Assembly (NCBI RefSeq): GCF_016808335.1
Contig: NC_053141.1
Coordinates: 28,439,581 to 28,503,580 of the forward strand
Length of the DNA: 64,000 nucleotides
DNA from: Panicum virgatum
Lineage: Eukaryota; Streptophyta; Magnoliopsida; Poales; Poaceae
Direction of reading: 5' to 3'
In this document: in pieces, positions 21,050-34,479 of the stretch
Numbering within the stretch: position 1 is the first letter of the stretch
Layout: each line of letters starts with the position of its first letter
Translations under genes and position numbers: made by a program
Notes under the pieces: generated by a model
Told to the model about the DNA's origin: nothing
Seen by the model: only the letters and a program-made list of their open reading frames with translations
Database searches by the model: none

Positions 21050-22711
21050 TGTTGGTGTTTCTTATGCTCAATAGGATATGGATTCCGCAAGCGCACAGAA
21101 TCACCGTTGTAGCACTTCACCTTGGAGTATTCCAGGGTATCGTAATTTTCCTCAGGGAAACACTACGGTAAAGAGTATCGAAGAATCGAATGACAAACTA
21201 TACTAGAGATATCGACCGACTAACTTAGTGGGGGTAAGCCTCATAGATAAGATAAGATAATGGCCAACGAAGACCGTCTGACACAGGAGACTCTAATCCT
21301 TAGAGAGGTAAGTAGCTGGGAGGACAACGAGCGAGTAAGACTCCTAAAACACTTCTAACCTATCAAGCTAGCCACTCTAGATTAAACCTTGCTTCTAACT
21401 AGTTATCGGGAACCTAGAGCTTCCTTCGCCAGCCTCAGGGAAGGACTCAGACTGGGGTGAGAAGGGAGTCCAACGGCAGTCGGCACTACTGCTATGAAAA
21501 CACCCGAACATGGTGGACTACAAGGGACAGACAGGGCTATCACCACCTGCCGCCTACCACAACGGTACCGTGAAGTGGAACACACTTTCTAGCTAACACT
21601 AAGCTCGAACACCACGTCCGTACTCGGTGTTAGGATTTCTCTTGTCGCGAACAAGAGAAATCCCCCTCAACCTAAGGGCCTAACTTGAGTTCCCTAGTCC
21701 GGGCGAGAAAACCCATAAAGTAAGATCCCGATAAACAAGAGAGATACAAAGCCTAAGCTAAAGGAACTTACTTCCGCACACAAGTAAGATAACTTGAGAA
21801 GATAAGTAATGCGGAAGGTAAAGCTGACTCAAAAAGGTAAAGAAGATAACTATATTGATAAATGTCAAAGGAAAAGATACAAGAGCTTATACCCGACTTC
21901 CGATGACGACTCCGGAATCCCGAGACAAGCTCGACTTGACTCTAACTCCCAACTACCTAACCTACTCTAGAAAGTAAAAGTGAGAAGAGAACTCCTTGGT
22001 GTATGTACAAGTGATGGATGGGGTCCTATTTATAGCCTTCCAGGGTCGGTAAAATGGTTGGCGTCAGTTGTAAGTAGCTGAGGTCGGTAGGCTTAACTTC
22101 CACACGAAACCTGGAGATGAGCGGCTGCCAAGTGGGGCTGGCCGGCCTAGGATTGTGGCGGTTTGGCCACCGCCTTCTCCTGGACGCTCCTGATTCATTC
22201 CTGGGGTCGGTGATAGTTGCTTGGTCTTGACGTAGGCAGTTACTGGGCCGGCCGGCCTGGGGTAGGCCGGCCGGCCTCCCTCCAGCGCCCCTCGGCCCTC
22301 TGTTGCACCAATGTCGTATGTGGACGCTTGTGATTGTTCCAAGGAGGTGCTTCCCCAACTTATGCTTGATTTGACACTGTCTTGTGGGTCCTTTGATCCA
22401 TGTCAATGGCTTTCGGTCCATTCGATCAAATCAACATCCAATCCACGACTTAGAGGCATTGTGGGTGTGTTACTTTGCCTCTGGATTGAAGCTGTGGCAC
22501 ACTCCTCAGGGGTGCCAGGCCGGCCGGCCTAGGATAGGCCGGTCGGGTGAACAACTTCGCCTGTTTTTGGTACATGATCACCTAAAATTAAAACTCATCC
22601 AAAACTTGTGGAACTTATTAGAATTAAGCAAAATATGAATGGAATATAGTGTAAAGCTCATTTTATTCCCGAGTAGATGACGGTCAAAATGTGAAATAAT
22701 GGCCGTCAACA
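21050..22711 (-). repeat. 3' LTR of the gag-protease element
   Basis: 1662 bp. Minus-strand TATA box (TATTTATA on plus, 22027-22034). Minus-strand start TGTTGACGGCC resembles the start of the Athila LTR at 5831. Confidence 0.88.
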
Positions 22712-24380
22712 TCCCCCAAGCTTAACCTTTTGCTCGTCCTCGAGCAAAGCTCAAACTGAGGCTCGGTGGATTAGGAGTTGCATCGATGTTCATACCTGCA
22801 GATACCTTATGCACAACAATTTACTCTAACCCATATGTACTTTGGATAAGTTGGCTCATACCTTAATTTCTGGAGATGGGGCTTACTTGCATTTCATCCC
22901 TCGTCTTGAGCGGTTGAGAGACTGAACAACCACCACCGGAATGTTTCCTACTTCTTGTTCAGGTTCCTATCTTGGAGTTTTGCAAGTTTTCAAAAATGGT
23001 TTAAGATTCCCCAATGGTGCTCTCAAATCGCTCAAGGTGTATGATCCTCACCATGGTCGGCAAATTTGACCATCTTCCTCCTACTCTAATGCTGATATGT
23101 GGAGTTTTGGGTAGGAAGAGTGTAGCATACCTTGGTTACCTGTGTTGCCAAGCCGAAGAGTGGTTCGCAAGAGGTTGGTACTTAATCAAATCCCGATCTT
23201 ATGGAAGGTAAAATTTTCAGGGGAGAGGGGGGAAATGGACTCACACTTGGAACATCTCTGGTCTTTTTATTTGAGCTCCTTTTTTCAACACTCTTGAGTG
23301 GAGGCATGGGTCTTGTTTCTTTTTTTTGCTTCAGTTTTTTTAAGGAAGATGACCCATACTCCATGAGGATAGAGTTATTGGAAGGGAGCATTGCTTGGAT
23401 AGACAATTCGAGATGGATAGACTCAGAGTGGAGATTTTGGGTTTTGTTGTGAGGGAAATTGTCTGGCGAAGGTGGATATCAATACCCGGAGTAGGTAATC
23501 GACATGCCTCACATTTGAGGCTAGCAAACAATAGGTACGCAAAGGAGAAAGATCGGTAGATGACAAGTACCTTCCTCAAATGGACTCACCATTCGGCAAA
23601 GCTCAAGATAACTCAAGATGGCTTAAATCGGTTCATATGATAGAACATTATGGCTCTGGGTAGGACATGTAAACCAAAAGAGAAATCTTTACCATGTTTG
23701 ATTTTTAAAGAAATTCCGAGAGGTTCCCTACTAGAGCATGCAATTTTATTCCGGTTCGGGCTATCTCAAATCTCACAACAACTTAGACTTGGAAATCAAG
23801 CTCATGCTCCCACTCAAACTAGAATTTTAGTGATATTTTCATGAGCCAACATTTCAAGTACTAGGAGAGTAAAAAGGTTGTACACGAGATACTTACAAAG
23901 CATGGATAGAGCAACTATTCATCATCTCCATAATAAGAGCTTACACGGATTTCCACACATATGTGTTGGAAGTTTTACTCAAAGCATGAAACACATTTTT
24001 TTCTTTAATTTATTTTGTTTTTGTTTTTATTTTATTTTACTTTTTTTTTGAATTTTTGAAAGACTCGAACTATTTTTTTAAGGACACAAGATGAAAGGAT
24101 AGGATGGATGACTTACCTGGATACATTGGCATCCCCCCAAGCTTGAATGAAGCTCAGTAGGTCTGCCATCTTGGCCGATTTTTTTTTGTAGGCAATGTAG
24201 AGTTGAAAGAATGTATTTGCGATAATTTAAACATGCCATAATGTTAAAGGGAAAACTTATGCAAAAAGATAAACTATCCTATATGCCAATGCAGGAATGG
24301 ATAACTACCACGTACCTCATGGCAAGGGCTCGAGTTTCTCGTCCTGAGAGAGACTATCCATACCTTGGGTTCGGTTGTCG
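22712..24380 (-). other. Non-coding 3' region of the gag-protease element
   Basis: A minus-strand polypurine tract (plus CCCCCAAGCTT at about 22713-22723) adjoins the LTR. The rest has T-rich tracts (24000-24060) and only short random frames. A second CCCCCCAAGCTTG at about 24134-24146 resembles the same tract. Confidence 0.6.
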
Positions 24381-25439
24381 TCACCTAATGGAGACGGTGG
24401 CGACACTTTCTTCCACTGTAGGCAGAGTTACTTCGATCTCTTTCTTCTCAAATTCCAGAAATTTCTTACGTTGGACATTTCGCTTCGCATTTCGTTGGTT
24501 ATACACCTTGATCTCCTCTCGAGTTTGAAGATTCTCCACGAATTCGATGAGGGTATAGTTGGATGGGGTATATGGCTTCTCCAGCTCTTTCACAGATTCC
24601 TTCCGGTTGAAACTTTTGATCTGTGAGCATTGTTCATCCTTCGGTCTGAAGCCGAATCTCTCCTTATGCCCATTGATGTTGAGTTGGATTACTCCAGCTC
24701 CCGCATCAATGTGTGCGGTTGTCATACTCAAGAATGGCCTCCCCAATATGAGAGGAATCTTGGTGTCGACTTCCATATCAAGAATGACGAAGTCAATGGG
24801 GACAAAGAAATTCCGTATTTTCACCGAAATATCTTTGGCGATCCCCGCGAGATGACGAACCGATTGGTCTGCTAGCTGCAAACACATGACAGTAGGAGCA
24901 AGCGCATGATGGTTAAGTTTATCATATATTACCTTTAGCATGACGCTGATGCTTGCTCGCAAATCGCAAAGAGCGTGCTTAAAGTGTTGAGCTCCGATGG
25001 AACATGTGATGGTGGGGCATCCTAGTTTTTTCTTCTTCTCCAGGAGAGGGTTGAGTATAGCTGTGCTACACTCATCTGTATGCTGCACCACCTTGGTGGT
25101 TGGCAGGACCCTCTTGTTGCCAAGGATATCCTTGAGATACTTGGCATACATGGGAACCTGCAAAGTATCAAGAAGTGGTATGTTGCCATAAAGCTTCTTA
25201 ATTACCTCGACGAACTTGCCGAATTGCTCGTCGGCCACCGGCCTCCTTTTCCGCTCTAGAAATGGTAAGGCGGTTGTATCGTGACAGTCCCGTGAAGTTC
25301 TAGGGGGTTCCACGGGGTCTTCCTGGGTAGCAATGGTGTTGGATTCTTCGGCCACCTCCAGCACCCCATCTTCAGCATCGGTATTCCTAGCGATTACGGT
25401 CTTCCGCTGTGTTCCTACATCCTGCAGAAAATGTGGTGT
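24381..25439 (-). pseudogene. Protease domain of the gag-protease element
   Basis: It continues the gag frame after an in-frame TAG at 25440. Athila-type sequence is clear in FVEVIKKLYGNIPLLDTLQV, ITCSIGAQHFKHALCDLRAS, FVILDMEVDTKIPLILGRPF and INGHKERFGFRPK. The aspartic-protease catalytic motif, normally D-x-G-A-S in this family, reads DLRAS (about 24953-24972): the glycine is replaced by arginine, which should abolish activity. The frame ends in a short basic tail at 24381. Confidence 0.82.
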
Positions 25440-26465
25440 CTATGCGGATTGTCTTGCCCGTACAACTACCGCATTCACGCTTTCTTTCGGGTTCACTTCC
25501 GGTTTCCCGGATAGCTGCCCTTGCTGTCGGCCGAAGGGGAGGTCGGGCTTAGAATTCCAACCTTGCTGAGGATGGCAGTCTGTGTCATCGGGAGTGTCGT
25601 TCCCAATGGATTTCTGGTCCTCTTGAGTGAATGGGCAAAATTTGCCTGAGTGTCCAGTATTGCCACATTTCTCACATGTCATCCGAAACTCAGTCTGGTT
25701 AACCTCCTGGTGTCGAGATTCTAGCTCTTTCATGAGAAGATCCATCTTGGCTACCTGCCTATCGACACTGTCGATTCCATGTATCCCTTTTGCATGGGCT
25801 GGCTGCCTATCTTCCTTCCAACTCTGGTTGGAAGCAACCTTGTCGATGAGCACTCTAGCTCTTGCAACATCGAGGGAGAGGAATGCTCCTCCCACTGCTG
25901 TGTCCATGTGATCTTGCGATCGCTGGTTTAAGCCATGGAAGAAGTTCTGAATGATGAGCCATTCTTCCATGCCATGATGTGGGCATGCTGCAATGTATTT
26001 ATTAAGACGTTCCCAAGCTTCCAGGACTATTTCATCCTGGAGTTGTTGAAAACTGGTAATCCTGTTTCGAAGGGCATTGGTTTTGTCCACCGGAAAGTAC
26101 TTGATCAGAAAAGCATTGGCGCACGCATCCGAAGTGTCGAATTCTTCCTTGAAGGTGTAAAACTACGTCTTTGCTCTCCCAAGCAAAGAGAAGGGGAACA
26201 GTCAAAGACGAACATTATCCATCGTTGTGCCTCTTGGGTTGATTACGCTACTCACTTCTAGAAAATTCTAAAGGTGAGCGTTGGCATCCTCTGATGCCTT
26301 TCTGCAGAAGGGACTTGCTTGGATCATGTTGACAAGACCAGTCTTTATCTCAAAGCCATCAATGCCTTGGTCATTGGTCAGTCCAGTAGGGGTATGGCTA
26401 TTGGACGGGGCTGAGAGTTGACGGAGTGTCTTCTGAGCCATGGGTATTGAAGCTGGTGTTGTCAA
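25440..26465 (-). pseudogene. Gag of the non-autonomous Athila-like element
   Basis: The gag domain runs from about 26460, with RLRLFPFSLLGRAKT (about 26165-26210), AWERLNKYIAACPHHGMEEW and FFHGLNQRSQDHMDTAVGG. A CCHC zinc knuckle CEKCGNTGHSGKFC lies at about 25632-25673 and binds nucleic acid. One frame covers the whole gag-protease region, with in-frame TAG stops at about 26268, 26165 and 25440. Each could arise from a single transition (CAG or TGG to TAG). Gag would have packaged the element RNA. Confidence 0.82.
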
Positions 26466-26688
26466 ACCTTGATCCTAGAAAGTTTCTTCTGGTAGGACGA
26501 CTATGCGTCAAACAATTCACCCAATTCTTCTGGATCTGAGTTGAAGTGATATGGTAGATCGAATCTGGTCCTGCACTGCTCTGCAGAAATCACAAAGATA
26601 CCGAGAGCAATGGTAATCCCGCTAAAATTAGTGGTGATAAATTAGTAAATTTTGTTAAACTATTCGACGATATCTTTAGCCAATTGCT

Positions 26689-26706
26689 TCCCCGGCAACG
26701 GCGCTA
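26689..26706 (-). promoter_or_regulatory. Primer-binding site, tRNA-Asp type
   Basis: The plus strand reads TCCCCGGCAACGGCGCTA, equal to the tRNA-Asp 3' end except the penultimate C. It lies eight bases from the LTR at 26715. Confidence 0.8.
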
Positions 26707-26714
26707 GAAATGCT

Positions 26715-28385
26715 TGTTGGTGTTTCTTATGCTCAATAGGATATGGATTCCGCAAGCGCACAGAATCACCGCTGTAGCACTTCACCTTGGAGTATTCCAG
26801 GGTATCGTAATTTTCCACAGGGAAGCACTATGGTAAATAGTATCGAAGAATCGAATGACAAACTTTACTAGAGATATCGACCGACTAACTTAGTGGGGGT
26901 AAGCCTCATAGATAAGATAAGATAATGGCCAACGAAGACCGTCTGACACAGGAGACTCTAATCCTTAGAAAGGTAAGTAGCTGAGAGGACAACGAGCGAG
27001 TAAGACTCCTAAAACACTTCTAACCTATCGAGCTAGCCACTCTAGATTAAACCTTGCTTCTAACTAGTTATCGGGAACCTAGAGCTTCCTTCGGCGGCCT
27101 CAGGGAAGGACTCAGACTGGGGTGAGAAGGGAGTCCAACGGCAGTCGGCACTACTGCTATGAAAGCACCCGAACATGGTGGACTACATGGGACAGACAGG
27201 GCTATCACCACCTGCCGCCTACCACAACGGTACCGTGAAGTGGAACACACTTTCTAGCTAACACTAAGCTCGGACACCACGTCCGTACTCGGTGTTAGGA
27301 TTTCTCTTGTCGCGAACAAGAGAAATCCCCCTCAACCTAAGGACCTAACTTGAGTTCCCTAGTCCGGGCGAGAAAACCCATAAAGTAAGATCCCGATAAA
27401 CAAGAGAGATACAAAGCCTAAGCTAAAGGAACTTACTTCCGCACACAAGTAAGATAACTTGAGAAGATAAGTAATGCGGAAGGTAAAGCTGACTCGAAAG
27501 GATAAAGAAGATAACTATATTGATAAATGTCAAAGAAAAAGATACAAGAGCTTATACCCGACTTCCGATGACGACTCCAGAATCCCGAGACAAGCTCGAC
27601 TCGGCTCTAAATCCCAACTACCTAACCTACTCTAGAAAGTAAAAGTGAGAAGAGAACTCCTTGGTGTGTGTACAAGTGATGGATGGTGTCCTATTTATAG
27701 CCTTCCAGGGTCGGTAAAATGGTTGGCGTCAGTTGTAAGCAGCTGAGGTCGGTAGGCTTAACTTCCACGAGAAGCCTGGATATGAGCGGCTGCCAAGTGG
27801 AGCCGGCCGGCCTAGGAACATGGCGGTTTGGCCATCACCTTCTCCTGGACGCTCCTGATTCATTCCTGGGGTCGGTGACAGTTGCTTGGTCTTGACGCAG
27901 GCAGTTACTGGGACGACCGGCCTGAGGTAGGACGGCCGGCCTCCCTCCGGCGCCCCTCGGCCCTCCGTTGCACCGACGTCGTACGTGGACGCTTGTGATT
28001 GTTCCAAGGAGGTGCTTCACCGACTTATGCTTGATTTGACACTGTCTTGTGGGTCCTTTGATCCATGTCAATGCTTTTCGGTCCATTCGATCAAACTGAC
28101 ATCCAATCCACGACTCGGAGGCATTGTGGGTGTGTTACTTTGCCTCTGGATTGAAGACGTGGCACACTCCTCAGGGGTGCTAGGCCGGCCGGCCTAGGAT
28201 AGGCCGGTCAGCCTGGGTTTGTGCCCAACTTCGCCTATTTTTGGTACATGATCACCTGAAATCAAAACTCATCCAAAACTTGTGGAACTTATTAGAATTA
28301 AGCAAAATATGAATGGAACATAGTGTAAAGCTCATTTTATTCCCGAGTAGTTGACGGTCAAAATGTGAAATAATGGCCGTCAACA
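26715..28385 (-). repeat. 5' LTR of the gag-protease element
   Basis: 1671 bp, near-identical to 21050-22711 apart from scattered transitions and a few short indels. Minus-strand TATA box at 27692-27699. Confidence 0.88.
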
Positions 28386-28390
28386 TAGCC

Positions 28391-28847
28391 ATGTAGGTGA
28401 AGTCATGCAGAGCTAGTCTTACTTTTGATCTTTAGATACAGAATTTCTTGTTTTGAGAATGATGCTTGCAAGGATGCCCAATTTAGTTGTATTTTAAGCT
28501 GAAGTTACACCTGAGTTGATTTGAAGCAATAGCTATCAGTGTTTGTGTTCCACTCTAGTTTCATCTCAATTGAACATCATTCAATCTGAAAAGTGTGCCC
28601 ACTGCCCAGCTCAGTTTGTTCCACTAGAATATTTTATTGAATGGCGAGTGCTTTATTATGCAATTAGCAGTAGCTAGCAGATTGAGCAATGCAAAGGGGA
28701 ATAATTTATGGTTGTCAGTTATGATGTTTGCTTGCCAAAACTGAATTAATCGAAATGGGTGACAGTAGATGGATGAAATTGATCATTTTACTGATTTTGG
28801 TTTATGTTGGTCCACTGCAATAATTTTGTTATTTCAATGTTGCGAAG
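28391..28847 (+). other. Leader of the TNP2 gene in CACTA_A
   Basis: AT-rich, no ORF. Continuous with 20521-21049 once the retrotransposon is removed. Confidence 0.45.
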
Positions 28848-31800
28848 ATGGACAAAGGTTGGATCAATAGTAGGCTATTTAGCAAGGCACATCAGGATGG
28901 GGTTAGTGAGTTCATGAAATTTGTTTCAGAGAGGTTTGGTGATGACGAAGAAATAATTTGTACATGTCGTCAATGTTTGAACCAAGTTTTTGGGCATAGA
29001 GGACTTGTCCAAGACCTCCTATATATTCATGGAATGTGTAGCACAGATGATAAGTGGATACATCATGGTGAACCATCAGATGCTGAAATAAATGATAATG
29101 TAGGGAATTTGGATGAACCTATTGGTTTCAATGAGGATGTTGGCATGAATGTGAGGAAGGCCTCGATGATGATGATCATTGGATTCATGACATGGTGGAG
29201 GAGTTGTATACAGCTGAACAACAAGATGGAGGTGGTGGCAGTGAATCCATGTTTGCAAAAAATATTAGAAGAGATGAAGAAGGAACTTTACCCTGGTGCA
29301 GCTTATTCAAGATTTTCATTTGTGGTGATGTTACTTCGTATCAAGTAATTTTACCGAATAAGCAATGTTGCATTCACTACTATACTGAAGATGTCATCGT
29401 CAGCATTTCCGGATTGCTCTCTTCCAGTTTCATATTGTGAAGCAAAGAACCTTCTTCGTGCAATGGGTCCCGGATATGATTCAATCCATGTGTGCCCAAA
29501 AAATTGTGTTTTGTTCCGTAAGGAACATGCTAAAAAAGACAAATGCCTGGTATGTGGTGAATCAAGATGGAAAGATAAAGATGGGAAAACCAAGATTCCT
29601 CAGAAGGTATTGCATCATTTCTCACTGATTGCAAGTCTCAAGAGGATGCTTCCAAAAAGATAGCAGAGGAGGTAAAGTGGCACAAGGTGAAGAGGAAACC
29701 GGTGGAGAATGAGCTTAGCCATCCAGCTGATGGCGAGGCTTGGAAAGACTTTGATAGAAAATATGAGTGGTTTGCTCGAGATGCTAGGAACATCAGACTT
29801 GGCCTTGCTACAGATGGTTTCAATCCATTTGGGAAAATGAACTTCACGTACAGCATGTGGCCAGTATTTCTTGTGCCTTACGACTTTCCCGCATGCGTAT
29901 GTATGGAGCAATCCAACTTCATGATGGCCCTACTCATCATCTGGTCCTGAATGTCCAGGAAAGGATACTGATGTCTTTCTGGAGCCACTACTTGAAGAGT
30001 TGCTAGTACTTTGGAAAGGTGTTAGCACTTTCGATGCATCTAATGGAAAAAAGTTTGATTTACATGTTGCGGTTATATGTTGCATTCATGATTATCCAGC
30101 ATTGAGCACTTTGTCTGGTAGAGTCACAGGAGGTTACTATGCTTGTGTGCGTTGTGACAAAAATCCTTGCTCTAAAAGATTAAGGAGTAAAATATGTTAT
30201 ATTGGCCATCGACGTTTCCTTCCAATGGACCATCCATGGAGGAGGAAAGCATATTTTGATGGTCAGATCGAATAACGCGACAAGCAATTGAAGTTAATGC
30301 AGCAATTGGAGAGAGTCAAGGATGTTAGACCAGGAGAGCATCCTCAGAACAAAAAGAGAAAGCGGGTAGAGGATGGTCAATGTTGGAAGCGAAGGTCAAT
30401 TTTGTTTGATTTGCCGTATTGGACAAGTTTAAAGTTGCAACATAATCTCGATATAATGCACATTGAAAAGAACAATTGTGGGTATATTCTAGGTACATTT
30501 CTCGGCATTGTTGGGAAGTCAAAGGATTCTATCAATGCTATGCTTGATTTGGAGGACATGGGCATAAGAAAAAATCTACACTTGAAGCATGATGGAGAAG
30601 AGTACAGTGTTCCGCATGCTCCTTACACGATGAAGAAAGACCGGAAGCTTACTTTTTGTGATTTTATAAGTGTCAAATTCCCTGATGGATATGCTTCTAA
30701 CTTAGCTACACACATTACTGCTGATGGATGCAACCTCCAAGGACTAAAAAGTAAAAACACACGATTGCCATATCCTTCTCCAAAGGATTTTCCTATTGCT
30801 ATAAGAGGAATCATGCCTAAGGACATATATGAAGCACTTGCATAATTAGGTAACTTCTTTCAGCAATTATGTGCAAAAATGCTAAAGGTAGATGTTTTGC
30901 ATAGATTAAAAGCCAAAATCCCGATCATTCTCTGCAAGCTTGAGAAAATACTTCCTCCTCCTTTCTTTGATGTCATGTTGCACTTGGCTGTTCATTTACC
31001 TGATGAAACATTCCTTAGAGGTCCTGTACAATATGGGTGGATGTACCCAATAGAAAGAAGGTTGTACACCTTGAAGCGTTTTGTAAGAAACATGGCAAGA
31101 CCTAAAGGATCCATTGCGGAAGCATATGTAGCTAAAGAGTGCTTGACTGCTTGCTCGAGGTACTTTGATGATGTTGACACACGACACAATCGGGAGGGCA
31201 GGAATAGAGAGCGTGCTGATTTGCATCAGGGTGATCTATCTGTTTTCCAATATGGAGTTGATTTACTTGGAGCCTGTACTATCACATATCTCGAACATGA
31301 CTATGACAAAATGGTTTGGTATGTGCTAAATAATTGTCATGAGGTGGAGCCTTTTATGGAGTATGTCATCCCTTCTATACTTTTTCTTTTTTATATAGCC
31401 TATTAATATTATTTATTAGCGCTAATATTTGAATTAACTATGGTTTGCAGGATACACAGGAAAGAGTTAGAGAACCAAGGAATTCTTGATGTTGAAAAAA
31501 ATCATTGAGAAGCAGTTTTCCTCTTGGTTTAAGAAGTATGTGAGTTTCAATTAAGCATTATTAACTCAGTCGATACTTGGTATTTGGTTTAAGAAGCAGG
31601 TTTCTTTGCACCTCCTAATTTTGGATATTTGGTTGTACAGATTGCAAAACTGCGTTTTTTGGAGGGAAAAGATGTACCTGATGGCCTATGTGCATTGTCA
31701 TGTGAGCTGCGAGTTCAAATATTTTCAGGATGTCTTGTTGATGGTGTTCGATACCACACTGCTAACCGCAAAAAAAAAATAGAAGAACACAAAACAGTGG

Positions 31801-32391
31801 AGTAATGGCTGAGGGTTCACATGATGAAGATTATATTAATTTTTATGGGTAGCTGAAGGAAATAATTGAGTTGCAGTATAACTCAGATTTGAGCAATTGC
31901 CGAACAGTGGTTCTCTTTCGGTGTGACTGGTTTGATACTAATAGCAAGAAGTCTAGAATGAAGGATGATGGATATTTCTGAAGCATCAACCATGGAAGTT
32001 GTTGGTACAAGTCTGATCCTTTTATTCTAGCAGCACAGGCAACAAAGGTATTTTACTTGAAAGATGCCAAGCATGCTGATGACTCCAAGATTACTGAAAG
32101 CTGGAGAATTGTCCAAGAATTTTCACACAGGCACTTGTGGAATGTGGCTGAAAACAACAATGATGGTGAAAGGCCCACCCTATCATACCTAGATGACTCA
32201 TGTGAAGGTTTTCAGGTGCAAAGAAATTTGGACAATGAACATCTGGGCGATGAAGGAAATTTGGTGAGTAAACAACAGGATGATGAAGATTGTCTTCATG
32301 TTGATGCAGCTGTAGTTGATAAACTTCATAGTCAAAGGCAAGAGGAAATGGAAGAAAATCACCAAAGTGATGATGAAGATGAAACTGGATG
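28848..32391 (+). pseudogene. CACTA (En/Spm) TNP2-type transposase, decayed
   Basis: The ATG at 28848 opens the transposase-associated N-terminal domain (MDKGWINSRLFSKAHQDGV; CRQC cysteines). Then come LYPGAAYSRFSFVVMLL (29288-29345), CPKNCVLFRKEHAKKDKC (29491-29548), the TNP2 core HPADGEAWKDFDRKYEWFA and LGLATDGFNPFGKM (29719-29840), and LPYWTSLKLQHNLDIMHIEK (30409-30468). A DUF4218-like region follows (KIPIILCKLEKILPPPFFDV, 30915-30975), then a DUF4216-like region (VVLFRCDWFDTNSKKSRMKDDG, about 31909-31975). TNP2 cuts and re-inserts CACTA elements in the nucleus. At least four frameshifts (near 29155, 29340, 29660, 29950) and stops (for example 30843) make it non-functional. It probably belongs to CACTA_A. 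Confidence 0.88.
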
Positions 32392-33848
32392 AAGGTCCAA
32401 CAACCCCTCATAATGATGATGTTGAGGTAGAGGAGGATAGTGATAGTGACCAGCAGTTAGTGAGTATAAGATTGTCATCTGCATAAATTTTTCTTGGTTT
32501 GGTAGACCATGCTTGTCTTTTTTGATCAGCTTTGTAATTGTCTACTTCTATTTTTAACTTAAGCCTGGAAATGTATTGAATGTTGGTCTCACCTTGTTTA
32601 CCTAAGTATCTGTTTCTTCTATCTCAGTAATTCGGTGTTGTTAGAATCATATAATGTAGAAGCCGTGTCAGCTAATACATACATGATCATCTCAGAATTT
32701 GGTACATCTGAAGATCACAAGAACATGCTACATGTTATGTTTATCCAGAAAAATTTGCAAGATTACATGGGTCACAAGAGCTACCTCAATATTTCACTGA
32801 ATTATAGTTTACACAATTAACCAGTACATACATGCATTTCACTTAGTTACTGCACAAATTAGCAGCCATCCTGCTACACGACAGCCACAAAAGCTACCGG
32901 CCTACTGCTACACAACCACAAAAGCTACTGCACAAATTAGCAGCGGTTCTTATTTATCGACAATGACGACGGATTGCTGGAAGTGGCGCCCCTGGAGATG
33001 AGCTCCTCCGGCAGACTTCCGCATAGTTGAATTCTCCTGAATGATCTCGTCGTCTAAGTCCGGCGGTGGCAACAGCCGTGAATGCTCCTGCAAGAGAAGA
33101 ATGATTAGTCAAAGTAACCAAATTCTGGCTGAATGTTTAAGAGTACTGAATTCAGTAACCATGGCAGCTTCAAACATGCAGGCATGGGCCACTCACCCAA
33201 CTCTGGGAGAAAATGGACATTCACAGCTTCAACTCCAAACATAATAGCATTATTGTACAGCTATACTTAACTGAAACTAAACAACGAACGCAAGATGCAA
33301 CTGAACCATGTGCATGTGTACACTAAATCACATCTAACTGTCAGAGTGAGGCCAAATCCAAGGCGGCACCTCATGTACCAGGTCGGCTTCACGATTTCTG
33401 TGTGAAAGCTTAGCAGGGGACCTCATGCACCAAATCCAAGGCGGCACCTCATGCAGGCGAAGAATGAGCAGGGGATAAGGGGGAACAACGCCTCTGACCT
33501 AACCTGACGAAGAACAAGCAGGGGCAGGGCCTCACGGGAAGCAGATGCGCCGCCGGCCGCCGCCCTTTTCACCATCAGCAAAGCAGGGGCACTCTGTGGA
33601 GGCGCACCTAGGGCGCAGGGCAGGTGGCGGTGCGGGCGCACGCATCGGCAATCAGCAGGGGCGCTGGGCAGGGCCTACCGCTGGCCGCCGGCGCACATAG
33701 CACACACGCAGCCGAGAGGCAGGGGCGGCGCATCCAGTGCACCCGTGAGGCAGGGCCGGCACACCCAGCGCACGCCGTTGGGCAGAGGCAGGGCCGGGCG
33801 ATGGCCGGCGGCCCACACAGGGTCTGGGTGCAAGGGGCGTGGGAAATT
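32392..33848. other. 3' region of CACTA_A, no gene
   Basis: AT-rich to 32940, with a partial duplication around GCACAAATTAGCAGC (about 32855 and 32933). From 33400 it is GC-rich with repeated GGCGGCACCTCATGCA, CAGGGGCAGGGCC and GCAGGGGCGC words. No coding motif recognised. Confidence 0.45.
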
Positions 33849-34479
33849 TAAAAATTTACCACCCTTACTAGTGGTCGTCGCCCGGATGCCCTTCTTATTC
33901 TGGAGGTAACAGAATTGCCATCGCTACAGTGCCAAATGACACATTTTTGCCAATTTTGCCTTCATGGCACTCCACGTCGACCGTCCAGCGTGGCCTAGGC
34001 ATGGGAAAAGACCCCGGTGCCCCTGGTCTTCTTTACTCACGCGCGCGGACGGCCCCCGGTTGCCAGCTGTCTCTCCCCAATCCCGCCTCCTTCCAGCTCT
34101 CAACTCGTCCCTCCCGGCGCCGGAGACTCCCCCTGTGAGACGACGGTAGCCCCCCCCCACCCCCCACGACGGATCCGTAGCTGCCCCCATGGAACGAAGC
34201 AAGGTTAATGAGGCTTTCCCCCTTCCTTTGGTTGAAGCATGGCGATTTGGCAATGTAGGCTAGGGTTCTGTGCAGCATTGTAGGGGATTTCAGCGTTGTT
34301 GGCCTGATTTCGTGTGTGTGGTATCCCCAATGAAGGCGGTTGATGTAGAACGCGCTAGATCTGAATGTGTGACCATGGATCCCAACGGTTGCCCACCTTG
34401 GTAGGTGTCCTAGCAATTGGTAGTAGAGTAATTGCTACCAATGTTTACTCTAACTCTGCAATGTTTACATTTTTGCCAG

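Larger units (their letters stand above)
21050..28385 (-). mobile_element. Gag-protease-only Athila-like LTR element (non-autonomous)
   Basis: LTRs at 21050-22711 and 26715-28385 are about 95% or more alike by eye, start TGTTGGTG and end GTCAACA. A perfect TAGCC duplication flanks the element (21045-21049, 28386-28390). On the minus strand the order is LTR, tRNA-Asp-type primer-binding site, gag, protease, a long non-coding stretch, polypurine tract, LTR. There is no reverse transcriptase, RNase H or integrase, and only 1.7 kb of non-coding sequence where they would be. It would have depended on enzymes supplied by a related autonomous element. Confidence 0.87.
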
